From contig JAGOHC010000007.1 of NCBI GenBank assembly GCA_017996375.1, forward strand, positions 1 to 42,675: 42,675 nt of DNA, in the 5' to 3' direction. The position numbers were made by a program, and so were the translations under genes. The notes beneath the pieces were generated by a model that was not told where the DNA came from, ran no database searches, and worked only from the letters and a program-made list of their open reading frames with translations. Position 1 is the first letter of the stretch, and each line of letters opens with the position of its first letter. This stretch comes from Saprospiraceae bacterium (GTDB lineage: Bacteria > Bacteroidota > Bacteroidia > Chitinophagales > Saprospiraceae). Positions 8,013 to 16,542 of this stretch are shown here, one piece after another.

Positions 8013-9036
8013 CAATACTATTGTTAAACGATAAAAATTGATGTTGTTGCAATGCGGCAATAACACTATTTACTGGGAGTTCTCTGCAGGCTAAAGGCGA
8101 GGCATCCAATAGGACAAAATGTTTTTTGTTTCTTATTCCGGAAAATGGATTATAATGTTCAAAATTATTCAACCGACCCATCAAAATAAGGCTTGGTACA
8201 TTGGTAGCATTGGCGATGTGTGCGGGTCCGCTATCAATACCAATAAATAAATCTGATCTTCGAATTATTGCAGCCATTTCAAGAATATTAGTTTTACCGC
8301 ATAGGGAAAAATATTTTTTTTCATTGGTGACGATAGCTGATTTTAATCCTATTTCGATTATCATATAATTAGTGTTTTTTCCTAAGTAGGAAACTAATTT
8401 TGTCCAGGATTTTATTGTCCAATGCTTATTATTATTTTCTGAAGTACAATGTATGACGAGGTATTTTTCGGGGAGAGAGAATTTTGTTTTTATACTATTT
8501 ACATGCTCATCAAAAAAAAATTGCGGTGGTGTATCAGCAATGGGTAGCATATTGAGTTGATAGGCGAAAACAGATAACAAATTTCTATCTTCAAAAAAAT
8601 AATTTAATCCATGTAGAGGCTGCGTTGTTGCGTTGCCGCTTATAATATGGTAAAGCCAATTACATTTTTCGCAAGATTTTCCGCTAACATGGGCATCTAA
8701 TACGGGGATGGATGAATGTAGTTTTTTAAAAAAATACGTTATGAAAATCCATGAAGTCAGGCAAGGTATTTTATATATGGTATCAATTCTGCTATCGTTT
8801 TTTGCGATAATAGCGAAGGGAGTTCGCATTACCCAAAGTATTTTTCGGTTCGGATATTCTTTTATGATTCGGGCAATTAAAGGCTCGAACGCGATGATGT
8901 CACCAAAATGCTCAACTAACCCGATAACGACAATTTTTTTATCCAAAACATTCCGCAGTAAAAGTTGCAGAGTAACTTTTACTGCAATCACAATACTCCA
9001 ACCGATATGTATTTTTCTATAAATGGTGTTAAACAT
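8005..9036 (-). CDS. Glycosyltransferase family 9 (heptosyltransferase-like)
   Basis: This GT-B fold enzyme of the ADP-heptose:LPS heptosyltransferase family is 343 residues from the ATG at 9036. A TTG at 9048 directly follows the upstream stop codon and is a less likely start. The N-terminal half reads KIVVIGLVEHFGDIIAFEP, the family's first Rossmann segment. The C-terminal half has the donor-site signature GIDSGPAHIANAT and then SLILMG. It lies 12 nt after the FkbM gene and overlaps the next GT2. In Bacteroidota this family is found in LPS and O-polysaccharide loci and is not always specific for heptose. Confidence 0.85.
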   Translation of the reverse strand: MFNTIYRKIHIGWSIVIAVKVTLQLLLRNVLDKKIVVIGLVEHFGDIIAFEPLIARIIKEYPNRKILWVMRTPFAIIAKNDSRIDTIYKIPCLTSWIFITYFFKKLHSSIPVLDAHVSGKSCEKCNWLYHIISGNATTQPLHGLNYFFEDRNLLSVFAYQLNMLPIADTPPQFFFDEHVNSIKTKFSLPEKYLVIHCTSENNNKHWTIKSWTKLVSYLGKNTNYMIIEIGLKSAIVTNEKKYFSLCGKTNILEMAAIIRRSDLFIGIDSGPAHIANATNVPSLILMGRLNNFEHYNPFSGIRNKKHFVLLDASPLACRELPVNSVIAALQQHQFLSFNNSIDE

Positions 9037-9048
9037 TTCGCTTTGCAA

Positions 9049-10029
9049 TTAGTATGGATATTTTTTACGGTTTGCATATTGTAATGCAGCTATTGATGTT
9101 GCCGATAATGGGCAGCTGTCAGGCAATGCTATGATGTCGTAGTGCCAATCATCGTGACCGACATTGTCCAACGCATATTTTTGTAAAGCGGTAACTGCAT
9201 CTTCGTCAAGTAGGGTTGTGAAATGGCTAAAATTTCCATATTTATTAAACCAAATATAGCGTTTATACCCAAGTGATTGTAATATTTTAAAAGGCAACAA
9301 AACATCATTGTCGGTACGTGCGTACAGTATCGGATGCCACTCAAAGATAACTGTCGGCTTATCTTTTGCTAGAATATTGCGTGCGCCTGAAATAATTAGT
9401 CCATCAAATCCGTCAGCATCAATTTTTATCAAATCAATATTTTTGTTAAATAAACCTTCATTTGTAGCCAACACATCATCTATCGTAGTGGTTGATTCAA
9501 CGTTTTCTCCAATGGCGGTAGCACTGCCCGAATGATGCTTGACAAGTGCGGGCATCGTGCATCCTTTTTTATCCGACAATAAACTATTTATTAAAATACC
9601 TTTTGCTTGTGCAACAGAAAAATTATATTCCAATAATGCAAAGAAGTCTTTATCACCATCAATACATATATAAAAATTAATCATTTTTGGACAGTTTGCT
9701 TCGCAGAGCAATACGGTATCGCCAATAGCTGCGCCGACATCAATAAAATTTAACGGACGTTTTTTATATTGAAACAACTGATATACTAACTCAATCAGGG
9801 GATTATTAAAAGTAGGCACAAGTCGTGGCACCAACAACGATAAATTACCGTAGTTGGTAATAATTTTTCGATTATAGAATTTTGATGCTGTAAAAAAATT
9901 GTGAAAGTGAGTATCAGAAAATTTCCAAATGCGATGCCACCAAACGTAGTTGCCCCAATAAGGTGCGGTACCCAGAAGTATTTGTTGTGCCACCGTTGCA
10001 AACCTATTAACAGGAATTTTTTTTGCCAT
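9049..10029 (-). CDS. FkbM-family methyltransferase
   Basis: This 326-residue S-adenosylmethionine-dependent methyltransferase probably O-methylates a sugar. Motif I is FIDVGAAIGDT (95-105). The FkbM signature DLIKIDADGFDG lies at 199-210, followed by ARNIL and IFEWHPIL. It lies 5 nt after the Wzt-like gene and 12 nt before the GT9. FkbM enzymes in polysaccharide operons commonly methylate a terminal or internal sugar. In ABC-dependent O-antigen systems a terminal methyl can be the chain-end mark recognised by the Wzt C-domain. That link is a plausible inference here because the neighbour has such a C-domain. Confidence 0.88.
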   Translation of the reverse strand: MAKKIPVNRFATVAQQILLGTAPYWGNYVWWHRIWKFSDTHFHNFFTASKFYNRKIITNYGNLSLLVPRLVPTFNNPLIELVYQLFQYKKRPLNFIDVGAAIGDTVLLCEANCPKMINFYICIDGDKDFFALLEYNFSVAQAKGILINSLLSDKKGCTMPALVKHHSGSATAIGENVESTTTIDDVLATNEGLFNKNIDLIKIDADGFDGLIISGARNILAKDKPTVIFEWHPILYARTDNDVLLPFKILQSLGYKRYIWFNKYGNFSHFTTLLDEDAVTALQKYALDNVGHDDWHYDIIALPDSCPLSATSIAALQYANRKKYPY

Positions 10030-10034
10030 AATTG

Positions 10035-11306
10035 CTAATCTGTAAACGATTTTTTAGGTTTGATGCTTGAAAATTTATAATCGGGCACAACTACATAACC
10101 AACATCACTATCAGTATATTTTGATAACTCACTACCGGCATCTTCTATTGTAAAATTGCAAATATTGTTTATCACATCATAAGCAATTGTATTTGGTTGA
10201 TGGAGTGCCATTATCCAACTATAAGTGTTTGGCAACAGAAAATTACCCGGAAGTTCGAGCAACAAAGTATGCAGGTGTTGGGTGCTTTTTATTAAAGTAT
10301 TAATGGCTTTGCTTATAGTAAAAATGCGTTGACCGGAGGTGTGATGTACAAGGCTTATATCAATATCTAAGTAATTTAAAGAAGGCGTTTCTACGTATAA
10401 CGTGATTTCGATATATATTGGCTGGTCAGATAAATAATTTGTGATAGTGTTCAATTGTATATCTATCATGCGTACACACTCAAACCGGATTCGTTTTGAG
10501 TTACTGCTTTGATAAAAATTTTGGGTCACACTTAGCGTTTTCAGATATTCTTGAATACAATGCTTCATTGGTTGAATAGCGGAACTTTTCCCTCTATCCA
10601 ACAACAGTCCACGTTGGCAAAGTTGTTGAATAGCACCCATATTATGGCTCACAAACAGTACCGTTCTGCCTTGCTGTTTAGCGACATCATCCATCTTGCC
10701 CAAGCACTTTTTTTGAAATTCCGCATCGCCTACTGCCAGCACCTCGTCCACAATAAGTATCTCTGATTCCAAATGCGCCGCCACCGAAAATGCCAAGCGC
10801 ATATACATCCCCGAGGAGTAGCGTTTGATGGGCGTATCTAAAAATTGTTCGATACCAGCAAAGGCGACAATTTCATCAAACTTTTGGCGGATTTCGCTGC
10901 GCTTCATGCCCAATATTGTACCGTTGAGGAAGATGTTTTCTCGCCCTGTCAATTCGGGGTGGAAGCCCGTGCCTACTTCAAGGAGCGACGCTACGCGCCC
11001 TTTGAGGCTGATGCGCCCGGAACTTGGCTCAATGATGCGCGAAAGTAATTTGAGTAGTGTACTTTTGCCTGCGCCGTTGCGCCCGATTATACCGATGGCT
11101 TCGCCTTGCTGTACTTCAAAATTTACATCGTGCAGTGCAAAAAAAGTTTCCTTTGTCGGTGTAGAAGTGCTTCGTTTTAATATATTCCGAAAAGATGTAA
11201 CTTTGTCGGACAAGACATCGCGCAAAGCGCGGTAGCGTTCCGGCGATTCGTGGTGGATGGTGTATTTTTTACTTAAATGTTCAACCCGAAGGGCGATGTC
11301 AGTCAT
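10035..11306 (-). CDS. Polysaccharide ABC exporter ATPase with Wzt-type C-terminal domain
   Basis: This is the ATP-binding subunit of an ABC-2 polysaccharide exporter (Wzt/TagH/KpsT class), 423 residues. Walker A is GRNGAGKS (75-82). The short stretch TGFHPELTGREN (113-124) is typical of this subclass. The signature motif is YSSGM (163-167), Walker B is ILIVDEVLAVGD (183-194) and the switch His is residue 221. Residues about 250-410 form an extra beta-rich domain like the carbohydrate-recognising C-domain of Wzt. It is the first gene of the minus operon. No matching membrane permease (Wzm/TagG) is encoded in this window, which is unusual because the two genes are normally adjacent. The start lies 19 nt from the divergent GT9, so its promoter must lie inside that gene. 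A TACTTTTG -7-like element occurs on the minus strand at 11410-11417. Confidence 0.93.
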   Translation of the reverse strand: MTDIALRVEHLSKKYTIHHESPERYRALRDVLSDKVTSFRNILKRSTSTPTKETFFALHDVNFEVQQGEAIGIIGRNGAGKSTLLKLLSRIIEPSSGRISLKGRVASLLEVGTGFHPELTGRENIFLNGTILGMKRSEIRQKFDEIVAFAGIEQFLDTPIKRYSSGMYMRLAFSVAAHLESEILIVDEVLAVGDAEFQKKCLGKMDDVAKQQGRTVLFVSHNMGAIQQLCQRGLLLDRGKSSAIQPMKHCIQEYLKTLSVTQNFYQSSNSKRIRFECVRMIDIQLNTITNYLSDQPIYIEITLYVETPSLNYLDIDISLVHHTSGQRIFTISKAINTLIKSTQHLHTLLLELPGNFLLPNTYSWIMALHQPNTIAYDVINNICNFTIEDAGSELSKYTDSDVGYVVVPDYKFSSIKPKKSFTD

Positions 11307-11325
11307 GGTAACGAATAATTATTAA

Positions 11326-12384
11326 GTGCCGACTAAGATAGCAATTTTTATTGGAGACGGTATCGGTGACGCGCTATTTACTATACCACTTATCAACTTT
11401 GCTTTGCAGCAAAAGTACGATATTACAGTCATTTTTACTTCCAAACAACCTAATTATAAAATATTTGACTGTATTGATTTGCCCGTTAAACAAATTGTAC
11501 TTCATAAAAGCACGCACGCACGCCTACAATTACTGAAAAAGCATTTTAATTATTTTGATATTGGAATTTTAAGCGTTTCATCCGAAAGTGTGAAGAATAT
11601 TTTTATAAGTATGAGTATAGCAAAAAAAATATACTCGTTTAGGACATTTCCATTGCAAGGCATGGTAAATTTTCGCTACCAAACACGCCATCATACAAAG
11701 GGGCATGTTATTCAAAATAATTTGAAATTATTATCGGAAGATGCTGCGCGGAATTGGCAAACATATATGTTTGTAAAAGCATTGCCGATTGACATACGCA
11801 ATTTTTCGTTACCGAAATCCTATGTAGTGATTCAACCCTCCTCTGCCAATAATATTTATGCACATAAAAACTGGACAGCCGATGGTTGGGCAGAGCTTTT
11901 CAGTCAGTTAAAAAAATCATTTGCCAATACTACTTTCGTGTTTATCGGAGAAGCCAACGAGCAACAATATATTCAAGCAATTACTTCGGCAAAAAATTGT
12001 ATTAACTTGATGGGAAAAACAAACATTCAAATAGCAGCGCAGGTGGTTGCAGGAGCAACAGCATATATCGGGTTGGATACCGGTTTCTTACATTGGGCTG
12101 TATTGTGTAATATACCTACGTTTAGCCTTTGGGGAGGCACTAACCCATTGGAATACGGATACAAAACTTTGAATAGCTCAAAGCACTATATTATCAAACA
12201 GCAATATAGTTGTTCACCTTGCGAGAGTATGATTGCACCAAACAGGACGAGGGTACCACATCACACACAGTGTCCCGATTTTGCCTGTATGCGAACCCTT
12301 CAACCATCTTTTGTACTTTTGCGAGTGTCGGAATTTTTACAGACGCATTTAAATTATAATATCAATGACAAAGCTGAGTGTTAA
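11326..12384 (+). CDS. Glycosyltransferase family 9 (heptosyltransferase-like)
   Basis: This 352-residue GT-B enzyme starts with GTG at 11326. The family's N-terminal beta strand (TKIAIFIGDGIGDALFTIPL) begins right after it and no ATG is available nearby. The donor site is GLDTGFLHWAV followed by FSLWGGTNPLEYG. The C-terminus has the cysteine cluster CSPC...C...C (CSPCESM to DFACM) often seen in this family. It diverges from the Wzt-like gene by 19 nt and overlaps pdxJ by 20 nt. A TAACTTTG element inside the Wzt gene at 11198-11205 could be its -7 box, but no good -33 is seen. It probably acts on the same surface glycan as the minus operon (inference). Confidence 0.85.
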   Translation: MPTKIAIFIGDGIGDALFTIPLINFALQQKYDITVIFTSKQPNYKIFDCIDLPVKQIVLHKSTHARLQLLKKHFNYFDIGILSVSSESVKNIFISMSIAKKIYSFRTFPLQGMVNFRYQTRHHTKGHVIQNNLKLLSEDAARNWQTYMFVKALPIDIRNFSLPKSYVVIQPSSANNIYAHKNWTADGWAELFSQLKKSFANTTFVFIGEANEQQYIQAITSAKNCINLMGKTNIQIAAQVVAGATAYIGLDTGFLHWAVLCNIPTFSLWGGTNPLEYGYKTLNSSKHYIIKQQYSCSPCESMIAPNRTRVPHHTQCPDFACMRTLQPSFVLLRVSEFLQTHLNYNINDKAEC

Positions 12385-13090
12385 TATCAATAAAGTAGCC
12401 GTAATACGGAACTCGCGTGGTGGCAACATACCCGATTTAATTCAAGTTGCAAAAGATTGTGAAACTTTTGGAGCGGAAGGTATCACCGTGCACCCGCGTC
12501 CTGACCAACGCCACATACGCCATGATGATATACCGGCACTAAAAGAAGTTGTTACTACGGAGTTAAATATTGAAGGAAATCCTACTAAAGATTTTATGCA
12601 ATTGGTATTGGCCAATCGCCCGCATCAATGCACTTTAGTACCCGATTTGCCGGACGCACTGACTTCCGATAGTGGTTGGGACACCCTAAAACATCGTCTT
12701 TTTTTGACAGATACTATTGCAGCACTCCAGCAAGCCGGAATTCGCGTTTCGATATTTGTAGATCCGATAGAAGCGTTTATAGAAGGAGCAAAAATAGTTG
12801 GAGCAGACAGGATAGAATTTTATACAGGCAAGTATGCGCAGCAGTATTTAATTAATAAAGAAGTAGCCATTGCTCCGCACAAACGATGCACCGCTATAGC
12901 AAATGAATTGCAATTAGGCATCAATGCCGGTCATGATTTGAACTTGGAAAATCTTCATTATTATCGTACAAACATTAACGGGTTATTGGAGGTATCTATA
13001 GGGCATGCACTAATCAGCGACGCACTTTATTTTGGACTACAGAATACAATTCAGATGTATAAAAAACAACTAAGTGTAGCTTATACATAA
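12365..13090 (+). CDS. pdxJ: Pyridoxine 5'-phosphate synthase PdxJ
   Basis: PdxJ condenses 1-deoxy-D-xylulose 5-phosphate with 3-amino-2-oxopropyl phosphate to pyridoxine 5'-phosphate, the last ring-forming step of the DXP-dependent vitamin B6 route. It is a cytoplasmic TIM barrel. It is 241 residues, the normal length. Diagnostic motifs are VNINKVAVIRNSRGG at the N-terminus, GITVHPRPDQRHI (phosphate and substrate site), EGNPTKDF, and GINAGHDLNLENL near the C-terminus. The ATG at 12365 lies inside the end of the GT9 gene (20-nt overlap in another frame), so expression is probably coupled to that gene despite unrelated functions. Confidence 0.97.
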   Translation: MTKLSVNINKVAVIRNSRGGNIPDLIQVAKDCETFGAEGITVHPRPDQRHIRHDDIPALKEVVTTELNIEGNPTKDFMQLVLANRPHQCTLVPDLPDALTSDSGWDTLKHRLFLTDTIAALQQAGIRVSIFVDPIEAFIEGAKIVGADRIEFYTGKYAQQYLINKEVAIAPHKRCTAIANELQLGINAGHDLNLENLHYYRTNINGLLEVSIGHALISDALYFGLQNTIQMYKKQLSVAYT

Positions 13091-13179
13091 AAATCACAGT
13101 GCTATCTGATAATAATTCAAAAGTTTACACTACATTTACATTCGGTTTTTGCTCCAAAAATCAAAACAATATTCTATTG

Positions 13180-13187
13180 TATTTTTG
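13180..13187 (+). promoter_or_regulatory. -7 element upstream of the SusC gene
   Basis: TATTTTTG is an exact TAnnTTTG match 44 nt before the SusC start codon, in a 140-nt AT-rich gap. No TTG is found at the usual -33 distance, so an activator may be needed or the match may be chance. Confidence 0.3.
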
Positions 13188-13230
13188 TCAAAATGTTTCA
13201 TATATTAATTACTTTAAAAAAGAGAGAATT

Positions 13231-16200
13231 ATGAAAAAAATTCTATTAATTGCCTTACTGACAATATGCTCTGTGGTTGCCATGGTAGCGCAGCGTACAG
13301 TAGTAGGTCAACTTACTGGTGATGACGGTGAACCGCTTATTGGAGCAAGCGTTCTCGTCAAAGGAACTTCCATCGGCACAGTAACTAATCTTGAGGGTAA
13401 CTACTCTATTAACGTGCCGCGCGGAAGCGACGTATTAGTCTATAGCTATACAGGCTATAACCCACAAGAAATTACATTGGGCGCATCTAATGTAGTAAGT
13501 ATATCACTTACAGCAGATACCAAAGTATTGGACGAAGTCGTCGTTACGGCATTAGGTATCAGCAAGAGCGAAAAATCTTTAGGTTATGCGGTACAACAAG
13601 TAGATGCCAACGAAGTACGAGGCTCTACCGAAACAAACATGGTGCAAGCCTTAGCTGGCAAAGTAGCCGGATTGAATGTTGTAGGCTCAACAGGTACAGC
13701 AGGGGCATCGTCCTATGCAACTATTCGCGGTGCAAACTCTATTAACCGTGATAACCAGCCGCTCTATGTTATTGATGGTGTGCCGATTGATAACTCTCAG
13801 CTCTACTCCAGCGCTGACAGATCTATCAATGCAGGTTTAGCGTCAGTAGCATATTCAAACCGTGCCATAGATATCAATCCGAATGAGATAGAATCAATCT
13901 CTGTATTGAAGGGTGCTGCTGCTACGGCAGTTTATGGTAGTTTGGCTGGAAACGGCGCTATCATCATCACTACCAAAAAAGGTAAAGGTAAAGATGGGCG
14001 TGTGGCGGTAGATTATTCTACTTCGTTAACGTTTAGCAATATCTCACAAGTGCCTGCGTTACAGCATAAGTACTCACAAGGTGTAGGGGGAGTTTATGCA
14101 GCACCGCCAACCTCTACGCAAGCAGGTAGCTGGGGAGCTTTAATAGATACTTTAAGATATGCAAACAATGCGGGCAGTTACCTTTGGAATAAAAATGGTT
14201 CTATTGTAAGTATGAACGACACACTGTCTTCAGGTAGAGCTGTTGAAACTTACGATCAATATGATTTTTTCCGAACGGGAGTAAGCACTGCAAATAATTT
14301 AGGTTTCTCCTATGGTGCTGATCGCTTCAATACGCGCTTTTCATTAGGTTATACAAAAGACAATGGTATTGTACCGAACAATAAATTCGACCGCTATAAT
14401 GTGGGCTTAAATTCAGAAGTACGCCTATGGAGCAAAGTAACTGCCGGTATGAATTTACAGTACATCAATTCAGGTGGTACACGTATTGAACAAGGTTCAA
14501 ATACTTCGGGTGTGATGCTGGGTTTATTGCGTACGCCTCCTACGTTTGATAATTCTAACGGTATCGCCGACGCTGGCGATGACCTTGCAGCAAGCGAAGC
14601 TGCATACGTATTAGGAGATGGTACAGGTCGCCCACGCTCGTATCGTGGTGCAGGTAATATTTATGACAACCCGTATTGGACGGCTGCACGTAACCCACTA
14701 AGAGACCGCGTGAACCGCATTATCGGTAGCCTAAATTTATCTTGGGATATCTTGGATGGTTTAAATTTCACGTATCGTCCGGGTGTTGATTATTACAATG
14801 ATACAAGAAAGCAATACTTCTCCCGATATTCTGCAACAGCTTCTGCTGGTCGCATAGTTCATGACCGTTATAACTCAAGCATCTTCAACCAAGATGCGAT
14901 ATTGTCATATACACGAAAATTAACAGACGACTTAGGTTTTCAGGTTCGTTTAGGTCATCGTTTGTATCAAAATAAGTTAGACCGATTATTTGTTCAAGGT
15001 GATGGTTTTGTAACAACAGGATTTAATGATTTGTCTAATACTTTAGGTTTGGTTTCTTTTGAAACGCAAAGTATTGGCAGACGTCAAGCGGGTTATGGTA
15101 TTTTAAACTTAGACTACGCTAACTGGTTGTATTTAGAAGGTACATTTACAAGAGAGCAAGATTTATCACTACCAGAAAAAAATAATTCGTTTAACTACTA
15201 CTCTACGAGCTTAGGTCTTGTGTTTAGCGAATTACTTGATTTATCAGATAATCAATATTTCAATTATGGTAAATTGCGAGCGTCGTATGGATTAGTTGGT
15301 TTGGGTACATTCGCATATTCTACCAAGACTGTTTTTGAAAAAACATCATTCGCTGATGGTTGGACAGAAGGTATCATCTTCCCACTTAACGGGGTATCGG
15401 CATTCTCCGATGGTGACGTGTTAGGAAATCCGGACTTAAAGCCAGAAAGAAGAGCCTCTTGGGAAATCGGAACTGATTTACGCTTCTGGAAAAACAGAAT
15501 ATCTTTGGACCTTTCTTATTATGAGTCACTTTCTAAGGATATAATCTTGAGTGTGCCAATAGCAGCAACTTCGGGTTATCGTTCCATCATTCTCAATGCA
15601 GGTGAAATGTCAAACAAAGGGGTTGAGGCTATTTTAGGTATTACACCTGTTCAAAATAAGGACTTCACTTGGGATATTACCTTCAACTATGCACAAAATA
15701 GAAACAAAGTTGAAAAATTAGCAGATGGTGTTGATCAAGTATTCTTAGGTGGTTTTGAAGGTGCTTCTACTCGCGCAGTAAAAGATTACGCATACGGAAC
15801 TATCTTTGGTTTTGGTTTTTACAAAGATGCTAATGGCAATCGCGTTATCGGTAGTGATGGTTTCCCTATCTTAGACCCTAACGAGAAAGCATTCAGCTCG
15901 GCACAACCGCGCTTCAACTTGGGTATTCGCAATAGCTTTACATTTAAAGGAGTTACTCTTTCTGCATTATTGGATATCCGTAAAGGTGGTTATATGTGGA
16001 ATGGCACGCGCTCTGCACTTTATTTCTTCGGTACTCATCAAGAAACAGCAGACCTACGCAATACTACTACTACATTTCAAGGGGCTGTTGCAGAATACGA
16101 TGCAGAAGGCAACGTAGTGTTATGGGATCATGATGGCAATACAACAACACCGGATGTTCCGAAAACAGTAGGAGCCAATACACAACAGGTTACATTGGAT

Positions 16201-16512
16201 GAAAATTGGTTACGCTTAGGTAATGCTAATGGTTTCAACGGTAGTAATACAGAAGATTTTATAGAAAAAACTGATTGGGTGCGCTTACGCGACATTAGCT
16301 TGGCTTACGCTTTTCCAAAAGCTTGGGCAAAGAAAGTACGTTTAGCTTCTTTATCATTTTCTATTACCGGAAGAAACCTGTTCCTAAGTACGCCATATAA
16401 AGGAGTTGATCCTGAAACTAACCTATTAGGTGCAAATAACGCACAAGGGTTGGATTACTTCAATATGCCAAATACTAAAAGTGTAACTATTGGCTTACAA
16501 GCCGGTTTCTAA
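13231..16512 (+). CDS. SusC/RagA-family TonB-dependent outer-membrane transporter
   Basis: This 1093-residue outer-membrane beta-barrel imports a nutrient together with its SusD partner, using TonB energy. I chose the ATG at 13231, which gives a clean signal peptide (MKKILLIALLTICSVVAMVAQ). The upstream GTG at 13099 would add 44 residues that do not resemble coding sequence. A carboxypeptidase-regulatory-like domain (about 22-105: GQLTGDDGEPLIGASV...GTVTNLEGNYSI) precedes the TonB box DEVVVTALG. The plug contains the SusC signature (QPLYVIDGVPIDN), then the long barrel follows and ends in aromatic FNMPNTKSVTIGLQAGF. It sits immediately upstream of the SusD gene. No hydrolase, sulfatase or sensor gene lies beside it, so the substrate cannot be inferred; peptide or siderophore-type ligands are as possible as glycans. 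Confidence 0.96.
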   Translation: MKKILLIALLTICSVVAMVAQRTVVGQLTGDDGEPLIGASVLVKGTSIGTVTNLEGNYSINVPRGSDVLVYSYTGYNPQEITLGASNVVSISLTADTKVLDEVVVTALGISKSEKSLGYAVQQVDANEVRGSTETNMVQALAGKVAGLNVVGSTGTAGASSYATIRGANSINRDNQPLYVIDGVPIDNSQLYSSADRSINAGLASVAYSNRAIDINPNEIESISVLKGAAATAVYGSLAGNGAIIITTKKGKGKDGRVAVDYSTSLTFSNISQVPALQHKYSQGVGGVYAAPPTSTQAGSWGALIDTLRYANNAGSYLWNKNGSIVSMNDTLSSGRAVETYDQYDFFRTGVSTANNLGFSYGADRFNTRFSLGYTKDNGIVPNNKFDRYNVGLNSEVRLWSKVTAGMNLQYINSGGTRIEQGSNTSGVMLGLLRTPPTFDNSNGIADAGDDLAASEAAYVLGDGTGRPRSYRGAGNIYDNPYWTAARNPLRDRVNRIIGSLNLSWDILDGLNFTYRPGVDYYNDTRKQYFSRYSATASAGRIVHDRYNSSIFNQDAILSYTRKLTDDLGFQVRLGHRLYQNKLDRLFVQGDGFVTTGFNDLSNTLGLVSFETQSIGRRQAGYGILNLDYANWLYLEGTFTREQDLSLPEKNNSFNYYSTSLGLVFSELLDLSDNQYFNYGKLRASYGLVGLGTFAYSTKTVFEKTSFADGWTEGIIFPLNGVSAFSDGDVLGNPDLKPERRASWEIGTDLRFWKNRISLDLSYYESLSKDIILSVPIAATSGYRSIILNAGEMSNKGVEAILGITPVQNKDFTWDITFNYAQNRNKVEKLADGVDQVFLGGFEGASTRAVKDYAYGTIFGFGFYKDANGNRVIGSDGFPILDPNEKAFSSAQPRFNLGIRNSFTFKGVTLSALLDIRKGGYMWNGTRSALYFFGTHQETADLRNTTTTFQGAVAEYDAEGNVVLWDHDGNTTTPDVPKTVGANTQQVTLDENWLRLGNANGFNGSNTEDFIEKTDWVRLRDISLAYAFPKAWAKKVRLASLSFSITGRNLFLSTPYKGVDPETNLLGANNAQGLDYFNMPNTKSVTIGLQAGF

Positions 16513-16542
16513 TTCGTTCACCATTTAAAATTAATGCTAAGA

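Noticed and set aside
10825-11235. 136-codon + strand ORF
   Set aside because: It is antisense to the ATPase domain of the Wzt-like gene. This reverse-strand openness is common opposite conserved ABC ATPases.
13099-13230. GTG-initiated 44-residue extension of the SusC protein
   Set aside because: It would place a signal peptide internally and overlap a -7 promoter element; the ATG at 13231 gives a standard signal peptide.
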